From contig JBKCUK010000009.1 in the NCBI GenBank assembly GCA_046318415.1, positions 127,889-191,888 on the forward strand: a DNA stretch of 64,000 nucleotides, given 5' to 3'. How positions within the stretch are numbered: position 1 is the stretch's first letter; each line of letters opens with the position of its first letter. The position numbers were made by a program, and so were the translations under genes. This DNA comes from JBKCUK01 sp046318415 (GTDB taxonomy: Bacteria > Pseudomonadota > Alphaproteobacteria > Caedimonadales > Caedimonadaceae). Positions 52,423-60,940 of this stretch are shown one piece after another. A model generated the notes under the pieces. That model was not told the origin of the DNA, ran no database searches, and saw nothing but the letters and a program-made list of their open reading frames with translations.

Positions 52423-52531
52423 AGCACTCTCCTTAAGTTTTTGAACTTAATACTATCATCAACCGACTGAACTGAGTCGGCACTTTATAAGCTATTGCAC
52501 CCCAAAGTCAAGCCCGAGGCGCAACACTTGT

Positions 52532-53197
52532 TTATTTTGCACCAGAATTTTTGAATTTTTCTAATGCGTCGTCGATGGCTTTGGCCACCTTTTCAACACT
52601 TTCCATCCCATCAAGACTGACGATTTTCCCTTGATGGCTGTAATACGCTATCAAAGGTTCGGTCTTCTCGTGGTACACGCGCATGCGCTCCACGATGGCG
52701 TCTCTGGTATCGTCCTTGCGCCGCACAAGCGTCGCACCACAACGGTCACACTGCCCTGCAACTTTTGAAGGGTTTGCCTCACTGTAGCTTGCGCTGCAGC
52801 TAGGACATGTCAACCTCGAGAGCATACGCTCAACCATAGCTTCTTCGTCAACTTTAAACTCGATGACCCCGTCTATTTGATCACCGCGACTTTTCATCAT
52901 CGCATCTAAAGCCTCTGCCTGAGCCAGGGTACGGGGCATACCATCAAAAATAAAACCAACTGCCGTGACTTCTTGGCGACTCATGGTCTGGCTAACCAAA
53001 CCTAAAATCACGCTGTCATCGGGAAAACGGCCAGCATTTACCTCAGACTCAATTTGCCTGCCGATATCAGAACCGGCTGTTATCTCTTTTCTAACCAGAT
53101 CTCCCGTCGCAATGACCTGGAACCCAAACTGAGCACACAAACGCTGGGTCTGCGTTCCTTTTCCTGAACCAGGGGGCCCTAGGAGAATAATGTTCAT
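52532..53197 (-). CDS. adk: Adenylate kinase with zinc-binding lid
   Basis: 221 residues from the ATG at 53197, which overlaps the secY stop as TAATG; the frame upstream of it lies inside secY. Walker A GPPGSGKGT is at 8-16. The lid has four cysteines, Cys131-Cys134 and Cys150-Cys153, which would hold a structural zinc as in Paracoccus adenylate kinase. The usual DGFPR motif reads DGMPR, an unusual Phe-to-Met change. It interconverts AMP, ATP and ADP. It lies between secY and rpsM as in most alphaproteobacteria, where it is cotranscribed with the translocase gene. Confidence 0.96.
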   Translation of the reverse strand: MNIILLGPPGSGKGTQTQRLCAQFGFQVIATGDLVRKEITAGSDIGRQIESEVNAGRFPDDSVILGLVSQTMSRQEVTAVGFIFDGMPRTLAQAEALDAMMKSRGDQIDGVIEFKVDEEAMVERMLSRLTCPSCSASYSEANPSKVAGQCDRCGATLVRRKDDTRDAIVERMRVYHEKTEPLIAYYSHQGKIVSLDGMESVEKVAKAIDDALEKFKNSGAK

Positions 53198-54531
53198 TAT
53201 GAACGGCCCTCTTTGCCCTTGGTACGGCGGATAAGGCCTTCGTACTGGTGCGCAAGCAGATGGGCCTGGACCTGAGATACGGTGTCGATGCACACGCTGA
53301 CAACGATCAACAAACTGGTACCACCCAGATAGAATGGCAAGGAAAACCTTGTGATCAGCACCTCAGGCAAGGCACAGATAACGGCCAGATACAAAGCACC
53401 CACCACTGTCAGACGGGTCAGAATAAAATCCAGGTGATCCGCTGTGTTCTTACCTGGGCGATACCCAGGAACAATCGCACCGCTTTTCTTCAAGTTTTCC
53501 GCTGTTTCGATGGGGTTAAAGACAACGGCCGTGTAGAAGAACGCGAAGAACATAATCAAGGCCACGTACATCAACATGTACAACGGCTTTCCTGGGCCTA
53601 AATAAAGGAGCAGGTTCGAGAGCACGCCTTCACCTTGAGAAGCGCCAAAATTAGCGACTGTCAGAGGCAGAAGCAAGAGTGAGCTTGCGAAGATGGCAGG
53701 TATGACACCAGCGCTATTCAGCTTTAATGGCATGTGCGAAGACTGACCGCCATAAACGCGGGCGCCCACTTGCCTTTTTGGGTACTGAATAAACACGCGT
53801 CGCTGGGCGCGCTCCATATACACAATAAAAGCGACAGCTGCGATCAGTAGAATAAAGACACCAAAGATGAACAACGCGCTAAAGGCTTGAGTACGGCCAA
53901 GCTCAAGTGTCGCTGCAATGGCATGGGGCATACCGGCGACGATACCCGAGAAAATCAACAAGGAAATACCATTCCCAATGCCGCGGCTCGTGATTTGCTC
54001 ACCAAGCCACATGAGGAAAAGCGTGCCACCCACAAGGGTCACGACCGCAGAGAACCTAAAGAAGAAGCCGGGATCAATCACAGGAGATCCAGCCATGGAC
54101 TCAAGGCCGACGGCGATTCCCCACCCCTGGATAGTACCGAGCAAAACCGTGCCAAAGCGCGTGTATTGATTTAACTTGCGCTTTCCAGCCTCGCCTTCCT
54201 TTTTTAAGGATTCCAATTGCGGCACAACTGAGGTGAGTAGCTGCACGATAATGCTGGCGGAAATATAGGGCATAACGCTAAGGGCAAAAATAGTCATACG
54301 ACCCAGCGCACCACCAGAGAATTTGTCGAAAATCCCCAGAATGCCCGACGTATTCTGCTGGGCGATTTGGCGCATCAACTCAGCGTCCACACCAGGCAAC
54401 GGCAGATAGGTACCGATACGATAAACAATCAAGGCTGCAAGCGTAAACCACAAGCGCTTTTTAAGATCTTCTGCCTTAGCAAAAGTCTTCAGACTAAAAT
54501 TACTCGCCAGTTGTTCCGCTGCAGATGCCAT
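53197..54531 (-). CDS. secY: Protein translocase subunit SecY
   Basis: 444 residues, ten membrane helices. It forms the Sec channel with SecE and SecG. The plug and pore pattern is normal: TYLPLPGVDAELM, GGALGRMTIFALSVMPYISASIIVQLL and RPGKNTADHLDFILTRLTVVGALYLA. It matters here because the exported F-box, Sel1 and coiled-coil proteins all carry Sec signal peptides. It lies 31 bases after rplO and overlaps adk by one base (TAATG). Confidence 0.97.
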   Translation of the reverse strand: MASAAEQLASNFSLKTFAKAEDLKKRLWFTLAALIVYRIGTYLPLPGVDAELMRQIAQQNTSGILGIFDKFSGGALGRMTIFALSVMPYISASIIVQLLTSVVPQLESLKKEGEAGKRKLNQYTRFGTVLLGTIQGWGIAVGLESMAGSPVIDPGFFFRFSAVVTLVGGTLFLMWLGEQITSRGIGNGISLLIFSGIVAGMPHAIAATLELGRTQAFSALFIFGVFILLIAAVAFIVYMERAQRRVFIQYPKRQVGARVYGGQSSHMPLKLNSAGVIPAIFASSLLLLPLTVANFGASQGEGVLSNLLLYLGPGKPLYMLMYVALIMFFAFFYTAVVFNPIETAENLKKSGAIVPGYRPGKNTADHLDFILTRLTVVGALYLAVICALPEVLITRFSLPFYLGGTSLLIVVSVCIDTVSQVQAHLLAHQYEGLIRRTKGKEGRS

Positions 54532-54562
54532 TGATGTGCCTCAATACTCTTATCTTTTATCT

Positions 54563-55024
54563 CTAGGCTGGCAGAGTAATCTGACCGCCCGCTTTTTCGA
54601 CAGCTGCCTTAGCAGATGCACTTGCAGCCGTTACGTGAAGCTTTAGTGCAACCTTCAGGCTACCTTTACCAAGGACCTTCACGCCATCAAAGCGTCCACC
54701 AATGAGGTTTGCTGCCTTCAGATCATCAATTGTGACGTCCTTCTTCGCATCAATCAGACCTGCATCGACTGCAGCTTGCAGTTTGTCGAGGTTGACCTCA
54801 GCCATGATGGTCGCAAACATGGCGTTGTTAAAGCCACGCTTAGGCAGACGACGATAAAGCGGGTTCTGTCCACCCTCAAAACCAGCCAAGCTCACACCGG
54901 TACGGGCCTTCTGACCCTTCACACCACGACCTGAGGTTTTACCCTTGCCAGAGCCAATACCACGGCCAACACGCTTTGATGTTGGGCGAGCACCTGGGTT
55001 ATCACGTAATTCATTTAAACGCAT
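54563..55024 (-). CDS. rplO: 50S ribosomal protein L15
   Basis: 153 residues. MRLNELRDNPGARPTSKRVG and the glycine-rich GRGIGSGKGKTSGRGVKGQKAR show the family; the C-terminal part (VKVLGKGSLKVALKLHVTAA) is also complete. It lies 15 bases after rpmD and just before secY. Like most genes here it shows no odd composition. Confidence 0.97.
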   Translation of the reverse strand: MRLNELRDNPGARPTSKRVGRGIGSGKGKTSGRGVKGQKARTGVSLAGFEGGQNPLYRRLPKRGFNNAMFATIMAEVNLDKLQAAVDAGLIDAKKDVTIDDLKAANLIGGRFDGVKVLGKGSLKVALKLHVTAASASAKAAVEKAGGQITLPA

Positions 55025-55039
55025 CGATTTTCTCCGCGA

Positions 55040-55231
55040 TTATTCTTCAACGCGCAGCAGATGCTGCACTTTGCGAATCATACCACGCACGGATGGTGTA
55101 TCTTCCAACTCACGCGTTTTGTGTAGTTTATTCAAACCAAGACCAATCAGTGTTGCGGTTTGGTCTTCAGGGCGACGAATGGCGCTGCCAATTTGTGTCA
55201 CCTTGATTGTCTTCTTTGCTTTAGTCGCCAT
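55040..55231 (-). CDS. rpmD: 50S ribosomal protein L30
   Basis: 63 residues. MATKAKKTIKVTQIGSAIRR is the family N-terminus, and the motif LGLNKLHKTRELEDTPSVRGM is the conserved central part. It fits the small family in length. It lies between rpsE (6 bases) and rplO (15 bases) in the spc part of the cluster. Confidence 0.97.
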   Translation of the reverse strand: MATKAKKTIKVTQIGSAIRRPEDQTATLIGLGLNKLHKTRELEDTPSVRGMIRKVQHLLRVEE

Positions 55232-55237
55232 CGTCGT

Positions 55238-55789
55238 TTACTCCGTCACAGCGCTGGCATTGGCGGCATCACGCTCGCGGCGGCCAACGATATCGCTAAC
55301 CTTTTTACCACGGCGATGCGCAACCATGCGGGGGGACATCATCGCACGAAAAGCTTCGAACGTCGCACGAACCATGTTGTGCGGATTGCTGGTTCCAAGG
55401 GACTTGGCTACCACATCATGCACGCCAAGCGCTTCTAAGACAGCGCGCATTGGACCACCGGCGATGATTCCAGTACCAGCAGGAGCTGTCCGCATGTGGA
55501 CACGACCAGCACCATACTTGGCCGAGATATCGTGATGAAGGGTACGACCTTCACGCAAGGGAACACGGATCATGTTCTTGCGAGCGCGCTCGGTAGCCTT
55601 GCGGACTGCATCAGGAACTTCACGTGCCTTTCCGCTGCCATAACCAACGCGACCTTTACCATCACCAACGACAACAAGTGCCGAGAAACTAAAGCGACGA
55701 CCACCCTTCACAACCTTCGCAACGCGATTGACTGTGACGAGCTTTTCGATATTTTCGATATCTTTTTCAGACCCTGAGTTACGTGCCAT
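55238..55789 (-). CDS. rpsE: 30S ribosomal protein S5
   Basis: 183 residues from the ATG at 55789, with AAGGA about nine bases upstream; an ATG three codons earlier is too close to that site. The S5 signatures VVKGGRRFSFSALVVVGDGKGRVG, YGSGKARE and PAGTGIIAGGPMRAVLEALG are present. It helps accuracy of decoding. It lies between rplR and rpmD in the usual order. Confidence 0.97.
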   Translation of the reverse strand: MARNSGSEKDIENIEKLVTVNRVAKVVKGGRRFSFSALVVVGDGKGRVGYGSGKAREVPDAVRKATERARKNMIRVPLREGRTLHHDISAKYGAGRVHMRTAPAGTGIIAGGPMRAVLEALGVHDVVAKSLGTSNPHNMVRATFEAFRAMMSPRMVAHRRGKKVSDIVGRRERDAANASAVTE

Positions 55790-55801
55790 GGATCCCATTC
55801 C

Positions 55802-56167
55802 TTAGAAATCTAAACCGCCAGAACGTGCTGCTTCCGCCAGAGCGCGCACACGCCCATGGAACAAGTAACCACCACGATCGAACACAACTTGCTTAATTCC
55901 AGCCTTCTGAGCACGCTCAGCAACAAGCTTTCCAACCAATTCAGCAGCAGCTTTGTTACCACCGTTGTTCTTCAACTTTTCACGCAAGTCCTTTTCGACG
56001 GTCGAAGCGGCAACCAAGGTGCAACGCTTCGCATCATCGATGATTTGTACATGAATGTGCTTGTTTGAGCGGAACACGCTAAGACGTGGGCGCCCACTTG
56101 CCGTTTGCGCGATCTTTGTGCGAACGCGCTGGGTACGACGTTGATGTTTATCTTTAGACGTAAGCAT
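55802..56167 (-). CDS. rplR: 50S ribosomal protein L18
   Basis: 121 residues. It binds 5S rRNA in the central protuberance. RPRLSVFRSNKHIHVQIIDD and the C-terminal VVFDRGGYLFHGRVRALAEA are the family motifs. It lies 5 bases after rplF and a few bases before rpsE; length and motifs are complete. Confidence 0.97.
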   Translation of the reverse strand: MLTSKDKHQRRTQRVRTKIAQTASGRPRLSVFRSNKHIHVQIIDDAKRCTLVAASTVEKDLREKLKNNGGNKAAAELVGKLVAERAQKAGIKQVVFDRGGYLFHGRVRALAEAARSGGLDF

Positions 56168-56172
56168 GACGG

Positions 56173-56706
56173 TTACTTCTTCTTACCTTCTTTACGCAGG
56201 ATCACTTCATCTGCGTACTTAATACCCTTACCCTTATAAGGCTCTGGACCGCGGAAGTTGCGGATCTCAGAGGCAATCTGACCAACTTTTTGCTTATCAG
56301 CACCAAAAATGCTAATGCTTGTTGGCTTTTCGCAGGTGATCTTGATGCCTGCTGGAATGGGATATTCAACATCATGGCTGTACCCAAGCTGCATAACCAG
56401 CTTGTTACCCTGAACTGATGCGCGGTAACCCACACCATTGATTTCCAAATCTCTTTTAAAGCCCTCGTGAACCCCTGTGACAAGGCTGTTCACCAAGCGG
56501 CGCACAGTACCCCACATCATACGGGACTGCTTGCTTTCAGATGCTGGCTTAACTGTAATGGCACCATCTTCAATGGTGAGGGTGACTTCAGGAGAAACCG
56601 CCATCGACAGTTCACCGTTTTTTCCCTTTGTGCGCAGCACACCGGACTGGAATGTGCATTCCACACCGGACGGGATCTTTACTGGATGCTTACCAACGCG
56701 TGACAT
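56173..56706 (-). CDS. rplF: 50S ribosomal protein L6
   Basis: 177 residues. MSRVGKHPVKIPSGVECTFQ starts the first domain, and the second ends in the conserved FRGPEPYKGKGIKYADEVIL motif. It lies near the factor-binding site of the 50S subunit. It is 12 bases from rpsH and 5 from rplR, in the usual order. Confidence 0.97.
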   Translation of the reverse strand: MSRVGKHPVKIPSGVECTFQSGVLRTKGKNGELSMAVSPEVTLTIEDGAITVKPASESKQSRMMWGTVRRLVNSLVTGVHEGFKRDLEINGVGYRASVQGNKLVMQLGYSHDVEYPIPAGIKITCEKPTSISIFGADKQKVGQIASEIRNFRGPEPYKGKGIKYADEVILRKEGKKK

Positions 56707-56718
56707 CTTCTGTCGTCC

Positions 56719-57117
56719 TTAAAATACTTTGCACAAAACTTCACCGCCCACATTTGCGCTACGCGCTTCGTGATCTGACATGACGCCAGAGGATGTGGAC
56801 AAAATCGAGATTCCCAAACCACCACGAACGTGCTTCAGGTCAGCAATGCCTGAATACACACGGCGACCAGGGGTCGAGACACGTGTGATCTCAACAATGG
56901 AAGGCATGCCGTCAACATACTTCAATTCGATGTCAACTTGCTTTTCGCCATTTCCTTTGTCTTCAACTTTGAAATCGCGGATGTAGCCTTCACGCTTCAA
57001 AACTTCGAGCACAGAGACGCGCATCTTTGAAGACGGAGACGAAACCTTGCGATGTCCAAGACGCGATGCATTGCGGATGCGGGTTAGCAGATCAGCAATA
57101 GGATCTGTCATACTCAT
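56719..57117 (-). CDS. rpsH: 30S ribosomal protein S8
   Basis: 132 residues, preceded by AGGAG at six bases. MTDPIADLLTRIRNASRLGH and the C-terminal STSSGVMSDHEARSANVGGE are the family motifs. S8 is a primary 16S-binding protein and in enterobacteria a repressor of the spc operon; whether it is so here cannot be seen. It lies 9 bases after rpsN. Confidence 0.97.
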   Translation of the reverse strand: MSMTDPIADLLTRIRNASRLGHRKVSSPSSKMRVSVLEVLKREGYIRDFKVEDKGNGEKQVDIELKYVDGMPSIVEITRVSTPGRRVYSGIADLKHVRGGLGISILSTSSGVMSDHEARSANVGGEVLCKVF

Positions 57118-57126
57118 ATTAGACTC

Positions 57127-57432
57127 CTACCAGCTTGCCTTAACCACACCAGGGATCATGCCTTCTGATGCAAGATCACGCAGTGCGATACGGCTCATCT
57201 TAAACTTGCGATAGTAACCGCGAGGACGTCCTGAAACCTCACAGCGATTACGGATACGGTTTTTAGCGCTGTTGCGTGGCAGCTGTGCCAACTTCAACGT
57301 TGCACTGAACCTGTCTTCTGGAGAAGCATCACGGTTCATGATCACCGCTTTCAAGGCAGCACGACGGTTGCCAAACTTTGCAACCATCCGGCGGCGACGA
57401 TTATTTTTTTCTATTGAGCTAAGCTTTGCCAT
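57127..57432 (-). CDS. rpsN: 30S ribosomal protein S14 (zinc-independent form)
   Basis: 101 residues, the long form that lacks the CxxC zinc motif. MAKLSSIEKNNRRRRMVAKF and RNRCEVSGRPRGYYRKFKMS are typical of proteobacterial S14, and the single Cys is the usual one. It lies between rplE and rpsH. No second copy is in the window. Confidence 0.97.
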   Translation of the reverse strand: MAKLSSIEKNNRRRRMVAKFGNRRAALKAVIMNRDASPEDRFSATLKLAQLPRNSAKNRIRNRCEVSGRPRGYYRKFKMSRIALRDLASEGMIPGVVKASW

Positions 57433-57442
57433 TACACAGTCC

Positions 57443-57982
57443 TTAGTTCATAAAAGGCATGTTGAAACCGCGCAACAGTGCAAGCGCCTCGGCATCTGAC
57501 TTGGCAGAAGTGACGATCACAATGTCCATACCATGGATGGCATCAACTTTGTCATAGTTGATTTCTGGGAAAATGATGTGCTCTTTGATTCCAAAAGCAT
57601 AATTTCCCTTACCATCGAAACTCTTCTTGCTAATACCACGAAAGTCCCTGATGCGCGGCATGGCGATGTTCACCAAGCGGTCGAGAAATTCGTACATACG
57701 CTCCTTGCGCAGGGTCACCTTAACGCCAATGGGCATACCTTCACGCAGCTTAAATCCGGCAATGGATTTGCGAGCGCGGGTAACCACAGGCTTTTGACCT
57801 GCGATGGCGGTCAGCTCGGCAACAGCAGAGTCGATCTTTTTACGATCGTTCACGGCTTCGCCGACACCCAGATTGAGAACGATCTTCTCAATGCAAGGAA
57901 CTTGAAGTTGATTGGAATAGCCAAACTCTTTCATCAGAGATGGCTTAACTACATTTTTAAAGTGTTCACGTAAACGAGCCAT
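57443..57982 (-). CDS. rplE: 50S ribosomal protein L5
   Basis: 179 residues. It binds 5S rRNA and contacts tRNA. Motifs: VPCIEKIVLNLGVGEAVNDRK, GQKPVVTRARKSIAGFKLRE, DRLVNIAMPRIRDFRGISKK and FPEINYDKVDAIHGMDIVI. The length and all signatures are complete. It lies 11 bases after rplX and 10 before rpsN. Confidence 0.97.
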   Translation of the reverse strand: MARLREHFKNVVKPSLMKEFGYSNQLQVPCIEKIVLNLGVGEAVNDRKKIDSAVAELTAIAGQKPVVTRARKSIAGFKLREGMPIGVKVTLRKERMYEFLDRLVNIAMPRIRDFRGISKKSFDGKGNYAFGIKEHIIFPEINYDKVDAIHGMDIVIVTSAKSDAEALALLRGFNMPFMN

Positions 57983-57993
57983 AGCAGTGCCTA

Positions 57994-58317
57994 TTAATCT
58001 AACATCTCGCCAGAGCGCTTTGCATACCGCACTTTGCGCCCGTCTTCAAGAACTTTTACGCCAACACGGGTTGGCTTCCCATCTTTGGGATCTGCATGCA
58101 ACACATTGGAAATGTGAATGGCACCTTCTTTTTCGACGATGCCACCGGCAGATGCCATGGATGGTTTTGTATGGCGCTTCTTGATGTTTACGCCTTTAAC
58201 AACAACCTTGTTCTCTGCGCGCAGGACGGAGAGAATCTCGCCCGTTGCGCCCTTGTCTTTACCGGTCGTGACGACAACTTTATCCCCACGACGAACATGA
58301 AAATGAGCAGCCATCAC
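57994..58317 (-). CDS. rplX: 50S ribosomal protein L24
   Basis: 107 residues. The start is a GTG directly followed by an ATG, both overlapping the rplN stop; either could be used. The KOW motif is seen in DKVVVTTGKDKGATGEILSV, with the assembly-type VKGVNIKKRHTKPS. L24 starts 50S assembly. It lies between rplN and rplE. Confidence 0.96.
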   Translation of the reverse strand: MMAAHFHVRRGDKVVVTTGKDKGATGEILSVLRAENKVVVKGVNIKKRHTKPSMASAGGIVEKEGAIHISNVLHADPKDGKPTRVGVKVLEDGRKVRYAKRSGEMLD

Positions 58318-58682
58318 AAAACCTCAGGGGCTAGAGAAATAATTTTCATATAATTCTTTGCGCGCAGTTCGCGGGTCACTGGGCCGAAAATACGGGTACC
58401 AATGGGTTCGCCTTGGTTGTTCAACAACACCGCAGCATTGCGATCAAAGCGAATCACAGAACCATCCTCGCGACGCAATTCCTTCGCGGTACGAACGATC
58501 ACGGCCTTGTGAACTTCACCCTTCTTAACCTTACGGTCAGGGATTGCGTCCTTCACAGCAACCACGATCACATCGCCGATACCGGCGTAGCGGCGGCCAG
58601 TGCCACCCAAAACGCGGATGCACTGTACCGAGCGAGCGCCCGAGTTATCGGCTACGTCTAAACGACTTTCTTCATGAATCAT
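58314..58682 (-). CDS. rplN: 50S ribosomal protein L14
   Basis: 122 residues. MIHEESRLDVADNSGARSVQ opens the protein and the motif AVIVRTAKELRREDGSVIRF with GTRIFGPVTRELR at the C-terminus shows the family. It overlaps rplX by four bases, so the two are translationally coupled. It lies 14 bases after rpsQ. Confidence 0.97.
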   Translation of the reverse strand: MIHEESRLDVADNSGARSVQCIRVLGGTGRRYAGIGDVIVVAVKDAIPDRKVKKGEVHKAVIVRTAKELRREDGSVIRFDRNAAVLLNNQGEPIGTRIFGPVTRELRAKNYMKIISLAPEVL

Positions 58683-58696
58683 GACTCAGCCCTTTC

Positions 58697-58939
58697 CTAA
58701 TTAGCCGAGGCATCAACCAATACTTCCCAGCACTTACGGCGGGAAATAGGTCGACACTCACGAATTCTCACGGTCTGACCGATCTTGAATGTATTTTCAG
58801 GATCATGGGCAGCATATTTTTTGGATCGCGTCATAAACTTTCCATAGAGTGGGTGCTTAACGCGACGCTCGACGCGGACCACCACGGTCTTGTCGCACTT
58901 GTCACTGACGACCACTCCTTGAAGCACTCTCCTCGGCAT
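58697..58939 (-). CDS. rpsQ: 30S ribosomal protein S17
   Basis: 80 residues from the ATG at 58939 (MPRRVLQGVVVSDKCDKTVV), which has GAGGAG upstream; a TTG five codons earlier would lie on that site. The OB-fold S17 pattern includes VRVERRVKHPLYGKFMTRSK and VRIRECRPISRRKCWEV. It lies between rpmC and rplN in the usual order. Confidence 0.96.
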   Translation of the reverse strand: MPRRVLQGVVVSDKCDKTVVVRVERRVKHPLYGKFMTRSKKYAAHDPENTFKIGQTVRIRECRPISRRKCWEVLVDASAN

Positions 58940-58960
58940 CCTTTGGCTCCTCAAGTATTC

Positions 58961-59149
58961 TTAGGCGCGCTTTTCACGCAGCACAGTTTTAATGCGCGCC
59001 ACTTCACGACGGGCGAGAGAGAAACGGCTTGTATTCGCAAGCTCACCATTGATGCGCTGGAAGCGAAGATTCATCAGCTCACGCTTCAAGCCCACCAGCA
59101 TATCCTTCAACTCACTCTCTGTCTTACAGCGCAATTCAACAGCCTTCAT
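58961..59149 (-). CDS. rpmC: 50S ribosomal protein L29
   Basis: 62 residues, helical. MKAVELRCKTESELKDMLVG, LRFQRINGELANTSRF and the C-terminal VARIKTVLREKRA fit the family. It lies at the exit tunnel of the 50S subunit, where nascent chain factors dock. It is 3 bases from rplP and about 20 from rpsQ. Confidence 0.97.
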   Translation of the reverse strand: MKAVELRCKTESELKDMLVGLKRELMNLRFQRINGELANTSRFSLARREVARIKTVLREKRA

Positions 59150-59152
59150 GGC

Positions 59153-59572
59153 TTAACCCTCCGCAGCAAGACGTGCTATAAAGCGCGTCTTAATTGGCAG
59201 TTTGGCCGCAGCCAGTTCGAAAGCCTTACGGGCCAGCTCTTCTGGCACACCGTCCAACTCGAACATAATGCGACCTGGGTGTACACGGCAGGCCCAATAT
59301 TCAGGAGATCCCTTACCGCTACCCATACGAACTTCAGCAGGCTTTGTCGACACAGGAACATCTGGGAAAATACGAATCCAGACTTTACCTGTACGACGAA
59401 TGTGACGCGTAATCGCGCGTCGCGCTGCTTCAATTTGGCGTGCCGTAACACGTGCTGGCTCTAGGGCTTTCAGACCAAACTCACCTTGGTTGAGTCGGTC
59501 ACCACCAGAGGTTACACCTTTAATACGGCCTTTGTGCGCCTTACGAAATTTTGTTCTCTTCGGGCTCAACAT
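59153..59572 (-). CDS. rplP: 50S ribosomal protein L16
   Basis: 139 residues. MLSPKRTKFRKAHKGRIKGV, ARRAITRHIRRTGKVWIRIF and MGSGKGSPEYWACRVHPGRI are the diagnostic motifs. It is close to the peptidyl-transferase A site and is needed for late 50S assembly. It follows rpsC by 18 bases and precedes rpmC by three. Confidence 0.97.
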   Translation of the reverse strand: MLSPKRTKFRKAHKGRIKGVTSGGDRLNQGEFGLKALEPARVTARQIEAARRAITRHIRRTGKVWIRIFPDVPVSTKPAEVRMGSGKGSPEYWACRVHPGRIMFELDGVPEELARKAFELAAAKLPIKTRFIARLAAEG

Positions 59573-59590
59573 TGTCCCAACCTCATCCTT

Positions 59591-60268
59591 TTAACGTGCT
59601 GGCGCTTGCGCAAGTGCAAAACGCTCGTTGGCCATTGTGTCACGTCCCAGAACTTCACCACGGAAGATCCATACGCGCACGCCAATCACACCGTAAGTTG
59701 TCTTAGCAATCGAGTAACCATAGTCAACATCGGCGCGCAAGGTGTGCAATGGCACACGTCCTTCGCGATATTGTTCGGTGCGAGCAATTTCAGCACCTGC
59801 AAGACGACCAGAAACGATCACGCGCATTCCTTTTGCACCCAGGCGCATGGTGGATTGCATCGCACGCTTCATGGCACGACGATAGCTGACGCGCTTTTCA
59901 ATCTGCTGTGCAATGTTCTCGGCAACGAGACGGGCATCCAGCTCTGGCTTGCGGATTTCAACGATGTTGAGGCTGACCTCACCGCCAACAAACTTCACCA
60001 GGTCGGAGCGCAGCTTCTCAATGTCCGTGCCCTTCTTACCGATAATTACGCCTGGCTTTGATGTATGAACATAGATCACAGCCTTCTTTGCTGGGCGCTC
60101 GATGACGATGCGGCTCACACCTGCATTGCTGAGCTTGTCGCTAAGATACTTACGAATCTTTACGTCTTGAATCAAGAGGTCGCCATAATCTTTATTTGCG
60201 AACCAACGTGATTCCCAAGTGCGGTTAATGCCTAAGCGCAAACCGATGGGTCTGACTTTTTGTCCCAT
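59591..60268 (-). CDS. rpsC: 30S ribosomal protein S3
   Basis: 225 residues. The KH domain has VIIGKKGTDIEKLRSDLVKF, and the C-terminal domain has GRLAGAEIARTEQYREGRVP and LRADVDYGYSIAKTTYGVIG. It lies at the mRNA entry. Its ATG follows the rplV stop immediately, so coupling is likely. The length and motifs are normal. Confidence 0.97.
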   Translation of the reverse strand: MGQKVRPIGLRLGINRTWESRWFANKDYGDLLIQDVKIRKYLSDKLSNAGVSRIVIERPAKKAVIYVHTSKPGVIIGKKGTDIEKLRSDLVKFVGGEVSLNIVEIRKPELDARLVAENIAQQIEKRVSYRRAMKRAMQSTMRLGAKGMRVIVSGRLAGAEIARTEQYREGRVPLHTLRADVDYGYSIAKTTYGVIGVRVWIFRGEVLGRDTMANERFALAQAPAR

Positions 60269-60649
60269 TTACGCCACCATCTCTTGCTGACGCACAACAA
60301 TGCTAATGCGGCTGAAGGGCTTTTCAATGCGCCCTGCACGACCGCGAGCCCGTGCGCTAAACCGTTTCATAACAATGCTTTTACCCACGTGCGCTTCAGC
60401 GACAACGAGACGGTCAATGTCAAGACCGTGATTGTTCTCAGCATTCGCAATTGCGGAGGCTAACAGCTTTTGCACGTCTTTAGCGATGCGCTTGCGAGAG
60501 AACGCAAGCTGATCAAGTGCAAGGGCTACTGGCTTACCGCGGATCATCTTCGCCACCAAGTTCAGCTTTTGAGGGCTGATCCGCAGGGTGCGAAGCGTTG
60601 CGCTTGCCTCATTATCACCAAGACGGCGGGGTTGCGCTTGTTTTGACAT
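60269..60649 (-). CDS. rplV: 50S ribosomal protein L22
   Basis: 126 residues. The conserved RISPQKLNLVAKMIRGKPVA and DRLVVAEAHVGKSIVMKRFS with the loop ARGRAGRIEKPFSRISIVV show the family. The loop lines the exit tunnel. An N-terminal extension of about fifteen residues (MSKQAQPRRLGDNEA) is longer than in E. coli. It lies directly before rpsC. Confidence 0.97.
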   Translation of the reverse strand: MSKQAQPRRLGDNEASATLRTLRISPQKLNLVAKMIRGKPVALALDQLAFSRKRIAKDVQKLLASAIANAENNHGLDIDRLVVAEAHVGKSIVMKRFSARARGRAGRIEKPFSRISIVVRQQEMVA

Positions 60650-60651
60650 GC

Positions 60652-60930
60652 TTAACCTCTCTTCGCCTTCTTATCGCCGGCATGACCATTGAAGGTCCGT
60701 GTCGGTGCAAATTCGCCTAACTTATGCCCAACCATATCTTCATTGACGAAGACGGGGATGAACTTACGACCGTTATGCACGGCAAAAGTCAAACCCACGA
60801 ATTGGGGCAGAATGGTCGAACGACGCGACCATGTCTTAATAATTTCTTTTCGTCCGCCAGAGTGAGCTTTATCTGCCTTTACCAGCAGATATCCGTCCAC
60901 AAACGGTCCTTTCCAAACAGAGCGTGCCAC
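60652..60930 (-). CDS. rpsS: 30S ribosomal protein S19
   Basis: 92 residues. MARSVWKGPFVDGYLLVKAD, RSTILPQFVGLTFAVHNGRK and the C-terminal VGHKLGEFAPTRTFNGHAGD are the family sequence. It lies in the head of the 30S subunit with S13. It is 10 bases after rplB and 2 before rplV. Confidence 0.97.
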   Translation of the reverse strand: MARSVWKGPFVDGYLLVKADKAHSGGRKEIIKTWSRRSTILPQFVGLTFAVHNGRKFIPVFVNEDMVGHKLGEFAPTRTFNGHAGDKKAKRG

Positions 60931-60940
60931 GGGCTACTCC

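Noticed and set aside
58805..59464. 219-codon plus-strand frame through rpsQ, rpmC and rplP
   Set aside because: Antisense to three conserved ribosomal protein genes in an unbroken operon.
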